Source of the DNA: an uncultured Acidobacteriia bacterium
Lineage (GTDB): Bacteria > Acidobacteriota > Terriglobia > Bryobacterales > Bryobacteraceae
Length of the DNA stretch: 42,577 nucleotides
Direction: 5' to 3'
Assembly: GCA_903882645.1 (NCBI GenBank)
Contig: CAIRXZ010000128.1
Location: 1-42,577 of the forward strand
This document shows positions 15,309-24,045 of the stretch, one piece after another; within the stretch, counting starts at the first letter, position 1; every line of letters starts with the position of its first letter. The notes below the pieces were generated by a model. It was not told the origin of the DNA and made no database searches. It saw nothing but the letters and a program-made list of their open reading frames with translations. Both the position numbers and the translations under genes were made by a program.

Positions 15309-16997
15309 TCAGAACTCCTGCGTCACCCGCATTACTTCGTCCACGGTCGTGACGCCGTCGCGGATTTTCATCCAGCCGTCCTCGCGCAGGTTGCGCATGC
15401 CGTTGCGGCGCGCGGCTTCGGTGAGCACGCTGGCGTCCTCGTTGCGCATGATGAGCTTGCGGATCTCGTCGTCCAGGTTCATCATCTCGAAGATTCCGAC
15501 GCGCGATGTGTAGCCCGTGCCGTTGCAGGCCGGGCACCCCGCGCCGCGGAACGCCTCGACGGTCTCGCCAGCGGGCGAAAGAGCCGGCCCGGCGGGCTGC
15601 TTGCAGTGCTTGCAGATCACGCGCACCAGCCGCTGCGCCAGCACGGCCACCAGCGACGAGGTAATCAGGTAGTTCTCCACGCCCATATCCGTCAGGCGCG
15701 TGACGGCGCTGGGAGCGTCGTTGGTGTGCAGCGTCGAGAACACCAGGTGGCCGGTGAGCGCGGCGCGGATGGCGGTATCGGCGGTCTCGCGGTCGCGGAT
15801 TTCGCCCACCATGATGACGTCCGGGTCCTGGCGCACGATGTGGCGCAGACCGGCGGCGAACGTCAGCCCGATCTGCGGGTTCACGTGGATCTGGTTGATC
15901 CCGTCCATCTGGTATTCCACCGGGTCTTCGATGGTGATGATCTTCTTGTCGGGCAGGTTGATGCGCTTCAGGGCCGAATAGAGCGTGGTGGATTTGCCGC
16001 TGCCGGTCGGTCCGGTGACCAGGAAAATGCCGTGCGGCAGGCTGGTGAAATGCTCCATGCGGGCCAGCATGCGGCTGTCGAAGCCGAGGCCCTGGAGATC
16101 GTAGAAATCGCCGGCCGAGCGGTCGAGCAGGCGCATCACCACGCTTTCGCCGTAGAGCGTGGGCAGGGTGGACACGCGCAGGTCCACCTCGCGGCCCAGG
16201 ATCTTGATCTTGATGCGGCCGTCCTGCGGCAGGCGGCGCTCGGCGATGTTGAGCTTGGCCATCAGCTTGAGGCGGGAGACGATGGCGGCCTTGAGTTCGC
16301 GCGGCGGGGGTTCCTGGTTGAACAAAACGCCGTCCACGCGGAAGCGGACGCGGAACTCCTTCTCGAACGGTTCGATGTGGATGTCGCTCGCGCGCTTCTC
16401 GAGCGCGCCGGCGATCATGGCGTTGACCAGGCGGATGACGGGGGCCTCGCTGGCCATGTCGCGCAGGTGCTCGAGGTCGGCGGCGCCCTCTTCGTCCGCG
16501 CCGTCCCCGGCGGCGGTCTGGCGCTCGGCCTCCCCGTAATGTCTCTCGATGGCGTCGAGGATTTCCGGCTCGGCCGCCAGCGCGGTCCGCACCTCCAGGC
16601 CGCAGTAGGATCGCAGCGCCGCCACCGTGTCGAAGTCCAGCGGGTCGGCCATGGCGACGGTCAAAGTGGAATCCGCCAGCGCCACCGGATAGGCGCGGCA
16701 CTGGCGCAGGAAGCGATGCGAGAGGCCCTCGACTTCGGGGGCCTCGGGCGGCGGCTGGTCGACCGCGGCCAGCGGAATGTCGAGCTGCTCGGAGAGCGCG
16801 GCCAGCAGGTCGCGTTGCGCGATCAGCCCCATGTCCACCAGGATCTTGCCGAGCTTATCGCCGCGCTCCCTCTGCAATTCGAGCGCGCGCTCCAGGTCTT
16901 CCGCCTCGATCTTGCCGCGCTCGATGAGCATCTCGCCCAGGCGCGCAAAGCGCCGGACCGGTTCCGGATGCGGGGCGGGAAACTCCGTAGTGGCCAC
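15309..16997 (-). CDS. gspE: Type II secretion ATPase GspE
   Basis: The 562-residue cytoplasmic ATPase drives pseudopilus assembly. Residues about 15-160 form the MshEN-type N-terminal domain (GEMLIERGKIEAEDLERALE). Walker A is GPTGSGKST at 329-337; the Asp box (ITIEDPVEYQMDGINQ) follows; Walker B is DPDVIMVGEIRD at 391-402; the His box is HLVFSTLHTNDA. A zinc-binding pair of CxxC motifs lies at 462/465 and 488/491, typical of GspE. The start is a GTG immediately after the stop of the upstream gene. It is absent from the main gsp cluster at 30-39 kb and instead ends an operon with an ECF sigma/anti-sigma pair. A type IV pilus PilB is the alternative, but the only assembly platform here is T2SS. 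Confidence 0.9.
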   Translation of the reverse strand: MATTEFPAPHPEPVRRFARLGEMLIERGKIEAEDLERALELQRERGDKLGKILVDMGLIAQRDLLAALSEQLDIPLAAVDQPPPEAPEVEGLSHRFLRQCRAYPVALADSTLTVAMADPLDFDTVAALRSYCGLEVRTALAAEPEILDAIERHYGEAERQTAAGDGADEEGAADLEHLRDMASEAPVIRLVNAMIAGALEKRASDIHIEPFEKEFRVRFRVDGVLFNQEPPPRELKAAIVSRLKLMAKLNIAERRLPQDGRIKIKILGREVDLRVSTLPTLYGESVVMRLLDRSAGDFYDLQGLGFDSRMLARMEHFTSLPHGIFLVTGPTGSGKSTTLYSALKRINLPDKKIITIEDPVEYQMDGINQIHVNPQIGLTFAAGLRHIVRQDPDVIMVGEIRDRETADTAIRAALTGHLVFSTLHTNDAPSAVTRLTDMGVENYLITSSLVAVLAQRLVRVICKHCKQPAGPALSPAGETVEAFRGAGCPACNGTGYTSRVGIFEMMNLDDEIRKLIMRNEDASVLTEAARRNGMRNLREDGWMKIRDGVTTVDEVMRVTQEF

Positions 16998-17531
16998 TTA
17001 TTGTTCTTCCGGCTGAAAGTTGCCCGCCAGCGCCGAGGCGCGGTCGGCCGTCATCACGATCTGGTCCGGCAGCCCGCTCTTGTCCTCGCCCGGCAAATAA
17101 AGAAGGCGCACCGCCACCGCGATCTTCTCGTTGGCCGGCAGCGCGGTCAGCCCTTTGGCGGCTCCCATCAACATGTCCCGCATGCTCTGCCGAAGAAAGG
17201 GAAGATTCGCCAGCTTGCGTTTGTTTACGATTTCGGGGCTCCCGCGCTGTGGCGCGGGTCCGAACGGGCTGGGGTGCGGGGTCGTGATGAGGTCGAGCGC
17301 AACGGTGAAGACCACGCCGTAGCCGCTCAGATAGACTCCGGAACATGCCCCCAGCAGCGCGGGCGGATCGTTGTCGTTGACACGGCGCAACGCGCCTTCG
17401 AATCCGCTCTCGATGTTCGCGATTTCGTCGCGGTTGAGGCGCGGCTTCTCCGTGGACGCAGCCGGCGCCGGCGCCTGGCCCGGGCAAGCCAGGCACAGGG
17501 CCAGAATGGCCAGAATACCGGCGGGTTTCAT
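16998..17531 (-). CDS. Exported protein of the sigma/gspE operon, unknown
   Basis: The 177-residue product begins with MKPAGILAILALCLACPGQA, a Sec signal whose LACPG could be a poor lipobox (Cys16) or a plain cleavage site. The mature part has RDEIANIESGFEGALRRVND, the glycine-rich GACSGVYLSGYGVVFTVALD (which looks like a beta-hairpin core), and a C-terminal LPANEKIAVAVRLLYLPGED. I recognise no family. Its ATG overlaps the anti-sigma stop, and its TAA abuts the gspE GTG, so its amount is tied to both. A periplasmic sensor that reports to the anti-sigma factor, or a secretion accessory factor, are both plausible; neither is shown. Confidence 0.7.
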   Translation of the reverse strand: MKPAGILAILALCLACPGQAPAPAASTEKPRLNRDEIANIESGFEGALRRVNDNDPPALLGACSGVYLSGYGVVFTVALDLITTPHPSPFGPAPQRGSPEIVNKRKLANLPFLRQSMRDMLMGAAKGLTALPANEKIAVAVRLLYLPGEDKSGLPDQIVMTADRASALAGNFQPEEQ

Positions 17532-18145
17532 TGCGGCGCTCCCGCGGAGGACATCTGCCTGTACCTCCACACATCCTGGCTGTCGTAGCGCCGTTCCAAA
17601 TACTGGTTCATACTCGCGAGCGACGCGAGCTGCTTGGCGTCTTCCCGCTCGCGGCGAATGAAATCGGCCACCAACTGCTCCGTCCGCGCGGCCTGGCGGG
17701 CTTCGCTCTGTTGAACGGCCTTCCCGACGGCGGCGTCGATCCGCGCCTGCACATCCGCGGCGGACAGGGACGCCGCGGCGCCCGCGGACCCGCGGACCGC
17801 CGACAGCCCCGGCGGCTGTCCCGAAGACCGCATCAGCGCGAAGACCAGAATCGCTATGGAAAGCATGGCCGCCGAAGCGAATCCCAGCCGCGCCGCGGAT
17901 CCCCAGAAAGCGGCCCACCAGCGGCGCCAGGCCGCCGGCTCAAAAACCTTGTCGGAGACGAATGCGATCCGCTGCGGGATCTCCTCCTCGCGCAACGCGA
18001 ACAGGGCCGCCTCGGTCAGCCGCAGCCGGTCCAGCTCCTCGCGGCACGCCTGGCATTGCCGGATGTGCTCTTCGGTCCGACGCCGTTGCGGTTCCGGCAT
18101 CTCCTTAAGAAAGTAATCCTTCAAATCGAATGGCGAGCAACTCAT
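17528..18145 (-). CDS. Membrane anti-sigma factor with zinc-finger N-terminus
   Basis: The 205-residue product starts at an ATG overlapping the sigma-factor stop (ATGA). Residues 20-45 carry the HxxxCxxC zinc anti-sigma motif (EEHIRQCQACREEL: His27, Cys31, Cys34). A single membrane helix spans about 86-105 (LGFASAAMLSIAILVFALM). The periplasmic part is alanine-rich and contains a long coiled-coil-like helix (about 128-175: DVQARIDAAVGKAVQQSEAR, EQLVADFIRREREDAKQL). Such proteins hold an ECF sigma factor at the membrane until an envelope signal releases it. Its stop overlaps the start of the next exported protein. Confidence 0.85.
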   Translation of the reverse strand: MSCSPFDLKDYFLKEMPEPQRRRTEEHIRQCQACREELDRLRLTEAALFALREEEIPQRIAFVSDKVFEPAAWRRWWAAFWGSAARLGFASAAMLSIAILVFALMRSSGQPPGLSAVRGSAGAAASLSAADVQARIDAAVGKAVQQSEARQAARTEQLVADFIRREREDAKQLASLASMNQYLERRYDSQDVWRYRQMSSAGAPQ

Positions 18146-18708
18146 GATACGCCTCGCGTTCCTATGGGAGCCAGCTCGGCCTTGAGCAGTTCGAGCGCGG
18201 TGTACAGACGCGACTTGACGGTGGAAACCGGGCAGGAAAGGATCTCGGAGATCTCCTCGAACTTGAAGCCCTGGTAGATCTTGAGCACCACCGCCTCGCG
18301 CTGGTCCGCCGTAAGACGGTCGAGCGCGCCGGCGACGGCCAGGCTCAGTTCGATGGGAAAAACCGGGCTGCCGCCCACCGTGATTCCGGTTCCCGTGACC
18401 TCCGGCGCCGTCTCCTCCATGCCGGTTTCGGGCCGGCGCTTGCGGAACATGGAGTAAGCCTCGTTGTGCGCGATGCGGTACAGCCAGGGCGCGAACCGCC
18501 CCGGGTCGTCGAGTTTCCGGAGGTTCCGATAGGCTTTCAAGAAAACGTCCTGCGCCAGGTCTAGAGCGTCTTCGCGGTTCCGAGCGATGCGCAACAGGTA
18601 GTTGTAGACGCGCTTCTCCCACCGGGAGACGAGGAGGTTATACGCCTCCACGCCGCCACGCATAGCCTGGCGGATCAGGTCGGCATCTTCGACCGCCCGA
18701 AAGATCAA
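18142..18708 (-). CDS. ECF-type RNA polymerase sigma factor
   Basis: The 188-residue protein has region sigma-2 at about 10-90 (DADLIRQAMRGGVEAYNLLV, DALDLAQDVFLKAYRN, RFAPWLYRIAHNEAY) and sigma-4 at about 127-180 (LTADQREAVVLKIYQGFKFE, then CPVSTVKSRLYTALELLKA). The start is a TTG at 18708, chosen because AAGGAG lies 8 nt upstream and no ATG exists until residue 16. A short linker of about 35 residues separates the two domains. It is the first gene of a four-gene overlapping unit that ends with gspE. The intergenic region upstream (18709-18836) would hold its promoter; ECF factors often read their own. Confidence 0.9.
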   Translation of the reverse strand: MIFRAVEDADLIRQAMRGGVEAYNLLVSRWEKRVYNYLLRIARNREDALDLAQDVFLKAYRNLRKLDDPGRFAPWLYRIAHNEAYSMFRKRRPETGMEETAPEVTGTGITVGGSPVFPIELSLAVAGALDRLTADQREAVVLKIYQGFKFEEISEILSCPVSTVKSRLYTALELLKAELAPIGTRGVS

Positions 18709-18789
18709 AACTCTGGCTCCTTGTGACTAGACGCGATTCATTCGGAAAAAGACGGACAGCGCCTGTAAACTCTCAGTCTACCGGCATTT

Positions 18790-18836
18790 CGACGGGTGGG
18801 GCAGGCGTTTTCGCCCGCCGGCGGATCGGCATCCGG
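18790..18836. repeat. GTGGGGCAGGC palindromic element
   Basis: GTGGGGCAGGCGTTTTCGCC followed by CGCCGGCGG can fold with GGCG pairing with CGCC across a T-rich loop. It belongs to the GTGGGGCGGGC family scattered in this window and lies between the sigma-factor operon and the end of an unknown gene. Confidence 0.5.
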
Positions 18837-19223
18837 CTACTGCGCCTTCGGCGCGATCAAGGCTACCCGCGCCGGCTTGGCGCCGGGCTGCGCCTTCACC
18901 ACCCGCGCCACCAGTTGCAGCGACTCCACCGGGGAAACCGCGCGCGCGAATCCGCGATCCTGATCGACCCCGCTCAGCACCGCCACCTTTGGGGAGGGCA
19001 GGAAAACCTCCAGGACGCGAATTCGGTCCGGGCCATTCTGGAAATAGACGGCCAGCTCCTCGTCCTCCTTCAACGCCTTCTGCATGGCGGCGATTTGCCC
19101 GAGGATGGTGGCGCCCAGGTTGTCCGCCACCGCCGGGGGGGCGGCTTCCTTGGCGGTGACATCCTTGGCGGCCGACATCAGCGCCTGTTGCGCAAGCTGT
19201 TTGGTGAATTCTCCCAGCGCCAT
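18837..19223 (-). CDS. Small conserved-looking protein, unknown
   Basis: The 128-residue product has an amphipathic helical N-terminus (ALGEFTKQLAQQALMSAAKD), a central helix ILGQIAAMQKALKEDEELAV and strand-rich C-terminal sequence (IRVLEVFLPSPKVAVLSG, LQLVARVVKAQPG). There is no signal peptide or membrane segment. I do not recognise a family. It is divergent from the VWFA-related gene across 82 nt and convergent with nothing; a palindromic element follows its stop. A TAGCAT hexamer 9 nt before its ATG suggests a leaderless start. Codon use and composition look normal for the genome. Confidence 0.6.
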   Translation of the reverse strand: MALGEFTKQLAQQALMSAAKDVTAKEAAPPAVADNLGATILGQIAAMQKALKEDEELAVYFQNGPDRIRVLEVFLPSPKVAVLSGVDQDRGFARAVSPVESLQLVARVVKAQPGAKPARVALIAPKAQ

Positions 19224-19305
19224 CCAGGTTTGATGCTAACATCTTCTTCTCCGGCCCTGCCGACAGCGGCATGGCCGGCGCCGGGGATTCGATTCGGGCA
19301 CTGGA

Positions 19306-22062
19306 ATGGCGGGGATTATCAGTCCCACGATCTTGCTTTTCGCCGCGGCATTCTCGGCCGCCGGCCAGCCCCCGGATTCTCCGCCCGCCGGCGCGCCGCC
19401 GGCGCAACGACTGAAGGCGGTGGTCCGCGACGCCAGGAACCGCATCGTCCGCAACCTGGAAGCGCGCGATTTCCTGGTGTCCGAGGATGGCGCAGCCGCG
19501 CCCGTGCTCTCGGCGAAGCTCATCGACGCCGGCAACGGCGGGCCGGTGCGGCTGACTTTGATCTTCGACCGCATGCGCGGCGAGCCTGCCCGGCTCTCCC
19601 GGGAGGCCGCCGAGACGACCCTCTCGCTCGCAGCGACGGATGTGCGCTTCTCGGTCTGGGAGATCGATCGGAAGCTGCTGCTGCTCCAATCTTCGACCCT
19701 GGACCGCAAAGCCGTGAGAGCGGCCGTCGCGGCGGCTACCGGGAAGGCGGCGCCCTCGGGGACCGATCCCGCCGCCGGCGAATCCGCACAGCTCGAGCGC
19801 GCGATATTGCGGACCGCGGCCCGCCTGGCCCGCGATGGCCGCGCGCTGCCCTCCGTGGCGGCGCTCATCGCGGCGATCCGCGAACAGGCCGCGCCGGGCG
19901 AGCGAAAGGCGATCGTGTACTTTTCGGAAGGCTTGCCGGTCGCCGAGTCGGACGATTCGCTGCGCGCCATTGCCAGCGCCGCCAGCGAGGCGAATGTGGC
20001 CGTCTACACCGTGGATGCCAGCGGCATGGCCATCACCGCCGAAGAAGAGGCCGCCCGCGTCGCCGCGTACTCCACCCGGGGCATTGTTCACAGGCTGGGA
20101 ACGGATTCCACGGGTCAGTCCGCTCCCATCGACAACGATGAGGCCGCCGCGGCCGCCTCCGCGCACTATTCGCCCGTTTCCCTGCTGGCCCCGCGCGCCC
20201 CCGCGGACCAGCGCGCCTCTCCGCTTGAGTTGGCGGCGGTCAAGACGGGCGGGTTCACCATCGCCAAGAACAACGATTTGCGGGGACCCATGCGCCGCCT
20301 GCTGGAGGATCTCGCCGCTTTCTACGAGATTTCCTACTCGCGCCCGAACGACGTACTCGACGGCAGCTATCACAAGGTCCGCGTCTCGCTCGACCGTGTC
20401 AAGGGAGTTGTAAGGAGCCCCGAGGGCTTCTACGCTTCGCCGGGGCTTCCCGGGGAATTTCTGGCCTATGAGCTGCCGCTTTTCGACGTCATGCGCCGCG
20501 CCCCCATTCTCGATATCCCGGCGTACGTGACGGTGATGCAGTTCCGCGCTTCAACCCCCGGCGTGGGGCTGGCGTCGTTTGGCGTCGAGATTCCAGGAAG
20601 AGGGCTTCAGTTCGACGAGGACCAGGCGGCCGGCCTGTTCCACGCGCATATTTCCGCCCTGGCCGTGATCCGCGACCAGAACGGCTCCATCGTCGAAACC
20701 TTCGGCCGGGATATGCCGTTTCAAGTCTTGCCCAGCCTGCTGGAAGACACGCGGCATCGCCGCTTCCTGTTTCAAGACCAGATCGAGCTTCCCGCGGGCC
20801 ATTACACCCTCGAGACCGCCGTTCAGGACCGTCTGGCGGGCCACTACAACGCCACCACGAAAGCCTTCACCGTGGCGCCCCAAGAGCAGGGTTTGGGGAT
20901 CAGCAGTCTGGCGCTGGTCGGCGGCGTAAACCCCGCCGGCGCGGACGCCCCCCCCGATGGCGCGTTCCAACTTGCCGGCAAGAGCGTCATCCCGGCTTTG
21001 GACGGCGTCGTCCCGGGAGGCCCGGGCGCCGTGGCGCGTTTTTTCTTCCGGCTATACTCCGGGTCCGTGGCGGGCGCGCCGGAAGTAGCCTTCGAAATTC
21101 TCCAGAACGGCCGGCAAATCGTCCGTAAGCCGCTCGCGCTGGCGGATGCCGCGGATGGCGCCGGGCAGGTGATCTCGCTGGACGTGGCGAGTTTGCCGGA
21201 CGGGGCCTACGATCTCGCCGTCACGGCGTCCCAGGGAAGCCTCCATGCGTCTTCTCAGACCGTCATTGTGGTTCGGGGCGGCCCCGCGGAGCGTGGCGCC
21301 GAGCCTGAAATCGCCATGCGCCCAGCGGCCGAACTGCCCTCCGCTCCGCCCAACGACGAGCAGCAAAAGCTCCTCGACCGGGTCCGCTCCACCGCCATCG
21401 AGTACACCCAGCATCTGCCCAACTTCCTTTGCACCCAGGTCACGCGCCGTCTGGTGGACGACGCCGGCCGGGACGAGTGGCGCAACCTCGACGAATCCAC
21501 GCAGTTGGTGACTTTCTACGACAGCCAGGAGCACTACAACCAGTTGACGGTGCGGGCCTCCGCCGCGGATAGGGGCGGTTTTCCGCCCCTGATGACCTCC
21601 AGCGGCGAATTCGGCAGCCTGCTTAAATCCATCTTCGAGCCGTCCTCCGCCGCCGTTTTCGGCTGGATTCGCGCCGACAGCATTCGGGGCCGTCCCGTTC
21701 AGGTGTTCTCTTACGCGGTCGACGCGGCGCATTCCAAGTACCTGGTTTCGCACCGCGTGCTGGGGCGGCCAACGTCCGTAATCAGCGGCTTCAAAGGGAC
21801 CGTCTTCCTGGACGCGAAATCCGGGGTGGTTATGCGCATTACGCAGGAGACCAGCGAGCTCCCCGACGATTTCCCTATCCGCCAGATGAGCCTGTCGCTC
21901 GACTACGGCGATGTGCCCGTGGGCGGCCAGGTCTACGCGCTGCCTCTCGCGTTCACCATGGACGTTCGCCTGCGCAAGCGCGGGCTGGTGCGGAACGAAG
22001 CGAGCTTCCGCTCCTACCGGCGCTTCACCACCGATTCGCGCTTCGTGCCCGCCATGCAATAG
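19306..22062 (+). CDS. Large exported VWFA-related protein (acidobacterial type)
   Basis: The 918-residue protein has a Sec signal (MAGIISPTILLFAAAFSAAG). Residues 35-70 carry the usual opening of VWFA-related acidobacterial proteins (LKAVVRDARNRIVRNLEARD, then FLVSEDG), followed by a von Willebrand A-like fold to about 380 (RLTLIFDRM, KAIVYFSEGLPV, NVAVYTVDASGM, FYEISYSRP). The metal site DxSxS is not kept: the segment reads FDRMRGEPARLS, so metal-dependent adhesion is doubtful. A middle beta-sandwich region (about 390-665) is followed by a C-terminal domain with the pattern EYTQHLPNFLCTQVTRRL and long strand pairs resembling lipoprotein-carrier folds. It is probably periplasmic or surface-exposed. 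Function is unknown. It stands alone on the plus strand between divergent and convergent genes. Confidence 0.8.
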   Translation: MAGIISPTILLFAAAFSAAGQPPDSPPAGAPPAQRLKAVVRDARNRIVRNLEARDFLVSEDGAAAPVLSAKLIDAGNGGPVRLTLIFDRMRGEPARLSREAAETTLSLAATDVRFSVWEIDRKLLLLQSSTLDRKAVRAAVAAATGKAAPSGTDPAAGESAQLERAILRTAARLARDGRALPSVAALIAAIREQAAPGERKAIVYFSEGLPVAESDDSLRAIASAASEANVAVYTVDASGMAITAEEEAARVAAYSTRGIVHRLGTDSTGQSAPIDNDEAAAAASAHYSPVSLLAPRAPADQRASPLELAAVKTGGFTIAKNNDLRGPMRRLLEDLAAFYEISYSRPNDVLDGSYHKVRVSLDRVKGVVRSPEGFYASPGLPGEFLAYELPLFDVMRRAPILDIPAYVTVMQFRASTPGVGLASFGVEIPGRGLQFDEDQAAGLFHAHISALAVIRDQNGSIVETFGRDMPFQVLPSLLEDTRHRRFLFQDQIELPAGHYTLETAVQDRLAGHYNATTKAFTVAPQEQGLGISSLALVGGVNPAGADAPPDGAFQLAGKSVIPALDGVVPGGPGAVARFFFRLYSGSVAGAPEVAFEILQNGRQIVRKPLALADAADGAGQVISLDVASLPDGAYDLAVTASQGSLHASSQTVIVVRGGPAERGAEPEIAMRPAAELPSAPPNDEQQKLLDRVRSTAIEYTQHLPNFLCTQVTRRLVDDAGRDEWRNLDESTQLVTFYDSQEHYNQLTVRASAADRGGFPPLMTSSGEFGSLLKSIFEPSSAAVFGWIRADSIRGRPVQVFSYAVDAAHSKYLVSHRVLGRPTSVISGFKGTVFLDAKSGVVMRITQETSELPDDFPIRQMSLSLDYGDVPVGGQVYALPLAFTMDVRLRKRGLVRNEASFRSYRRFTTDSRFVPAMQ

Positions 22063-22083
22063 GCAGAAGCCGGAAGTCGGGAG

Positions 22084-22125
22084 ACAGAAGTGGGGCGGGC
22101 GATCGCCATTCGCCGTCCGCCTTCC
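22084..22125. repeat. GTGGGGCGGGC element
   Basis: GTGGGGCGGGCGATCGCC at 22090-22107 contains the palindrome GGCGATCGCC, followed by ATTCGCCGTCCGCC, which can pair back on GGGCGG. It lies between the convergent VWFA-related and ABC exporter genes and could act as a bidirectional terminator. Confidence 0.45.
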
Positions 22126-22161
22126 GCGCGCCGAATCATGACGCGCCGCCGCGTCAAAACT

Positions 22162-24045
22162 CTACGCAGTCCCGCCGCGCAGGAGGGACGCGGCCGTGGG
22201 AGCCGCCACGCCGGCAATGCGGGGCGCCTCTTCCCGGGCAGCTTCCTGTTCGCCTTCGCCGGGCGCCAGGAACAGGTTCGCGTCCATGCCGTGTTGCCGC
22301 GTGTACAGGTCGTGATAGCGTCCTTGCGCCGCGTAAAGGGATTCGTGCGCGCCGCGCTCCACGATGCGGCCTTCCTCCACCACCAGGATCTGGTCCGCCC
22401 GGCGGATAGTGGAGAGGCGGTGCGCGATCACGAACGTGGTGCGTCCCTTCATGAGGTAAGCCAGGCCTTCCTGGATGGCGGCCTCGGATTCCGAATCCAG
22501 GCTCGAAGTGGCTTCGTCCAGGATCAGGATGCGCGGATCGGCGAGGATGGCGCGGGCGATCGAAACCCGCTGGCGCTGCCCGCCGGAAAGCTTCACGCCG
22601 CGCTCGCCCACGACGGTGTCGTATTTCAGATCGAAGCGCTCCGCGAACTCGTCCACCCGCGCGATGCGGCATGCCGCCATGACCTGTTCCTGGGAGGCCG
22701 CGGGCCGGGCGAACGCCACGTTCTCGCGAATCGTTCCGTCGAACAGGAACGTGTCCTGAAGCACCACCCCAAGCTACGTGCGGTACGCGTCCAGCCGGAC
22801 GGTGGAAAGGTCGATTCCGTCCACTCGGATCACGCCTTGGGTGGGCTGGTGAAAGGCCGCAACCAGGCTGATGATGGTGGATTTTCCCGAGCCCGACGAC
22901 CCCACCAGCGCAGTCACGGCGCCGGGTTGCGCGTCGAAGCTCATCTCATAGAGCACCGGCTTGCCGGGGTCGTAGGCGAAGCCGACATTCTCGAAGGAGA
23001 CGTCGCCGTGAATGGGGCCCACGGTCCGTGTGCGGCGCTCTTCCTCGTCCTCGGGCTTTTCCCGCAGAACTTCCTGGGTGCGGTCCAGGCCCGCCAGCGC
23101 CTCGGTGATCTGGGTTCCAATCCCCACCATTTGGAACACGGGCGCGACCCGAAACGCCAGGAACGCGGTGAAGCGCCACAAATCGCCCAGGGTCATCGAC
23201 CCCGCCAGGATCTGCCGCGCGCCCACGTACATCACCGCCGCGCCCACCACGCCCATCAGCACCGTGGCGGTGAGGCCCATCAGCGAGATCGCGGTCAGCG
23301 ATCGCATCACGTTCTGAAGCAGCCGCTCCGTTCCGGCCGCAAACACCTTGGCCTCCCCGGCCTCGGCGTGGTAGCCCTTAACCACGCGCACCCCCGCCAG
23401 CGATTCCGTGAGCCGGCCGGTGACCTCGGCCGTGATCTGGCCGCGCTCGCGGAAAATCGGCCGGATGCCCTTGAAGGCCTTCCGCAGAATCAGCGCGAAG
23501 ACGGCGATGAAAAACAGCGCCATTACCGTGAGGACGGGGCTGGTGTACATCAGGATGCCGAGCGAGAAAGTAGCCAGCAGAATGCCGCCCACCAGGTCCA
23601 CCAGGCCGGTGCCCAGCAGGTTGCGGACGCCCTCCACATCGCTCATGATGCGCGATACCAGCATGCCGGCCTTGTTGGCGTCGTAGTAGGCCACGGGCAG
23701 GCGCCCGATGTGCTCCTGGACCCTCCGCCGCAGTTGCGCGATCAGCCGTTGCCCCTCTTTGGAGAGCAGTTGCGTCAGCGCATAGGACGTGACTCCCTGA
23801 ATGCAGGTGGCCGCCAGCACCGCCAGGATCAACGGCGTCAGCAGCGCAATTTGACGCTTGCCGATGACGTTATCCACCAAATACTTGGTGGAGGCGGGTA
23901 ACACCAGGCTGGTGGTCTTGTTGATGACCATCAAAACGAAGCCGAGCGCCAGCAATTTGCGCCGCGGCCGCACCAGTTCCTTGATGAGAGGCAGCGCGTT
24001 GTGCAGACTCTCGGAAGGTCTGCGTTTAGGTTGAGGAGGAAACAC
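22162..24045 (-). pseudogene. ABC exporter (fused membrane and ATPase domains) split by an in-frame TAG
   Basis: The frame runs from a GTG at 24045 to 22162, about 627 codons, interrupted once by TAG at 22776-22774. Codons 1-320 form the six-helix exporter membrane domain (ALGFVLMVINKTTSLVLPAS to FLAFRVAPVFQMVGIGTQI). Walker A is GSSGSGKST at 382-390. The stop replaces codon 424 in YRTxLGVVLQDTFLFDG, where relatives usually have Gln, so CAG to TAG is the simple explanation. Beyond it the same frame continues with the Q-loop, LSGGQRQRVSIARAIL, Walker B LILDEATSSLD and the H-loop AHRLST, all intact. The short product would lack ATP hydrolysis; a separate downstream product from the GTG at 22767 is possible but lacks Walker A. 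Sequencing error or readthrough would restore a normal lipid/multidrug (MsbA-like) exporter. Confidence 0.85.

Noticed and set aside
15072-17588. Very long plus-strand frame opposite gspE and the anti-sigma operon (838 codons)
   Set aside because: It is antisense to four well-supported genes, has histidine/arginine-rich composition typical of a GC-rich shadow frame and no domain.
22162-22767. Separate ABC ATPase gene downstream of a membrane-domain gene
   Set aside because: The ATPase half lacks Walker A, which lies in the upstream half, and both are in one frame divided only by TAG.
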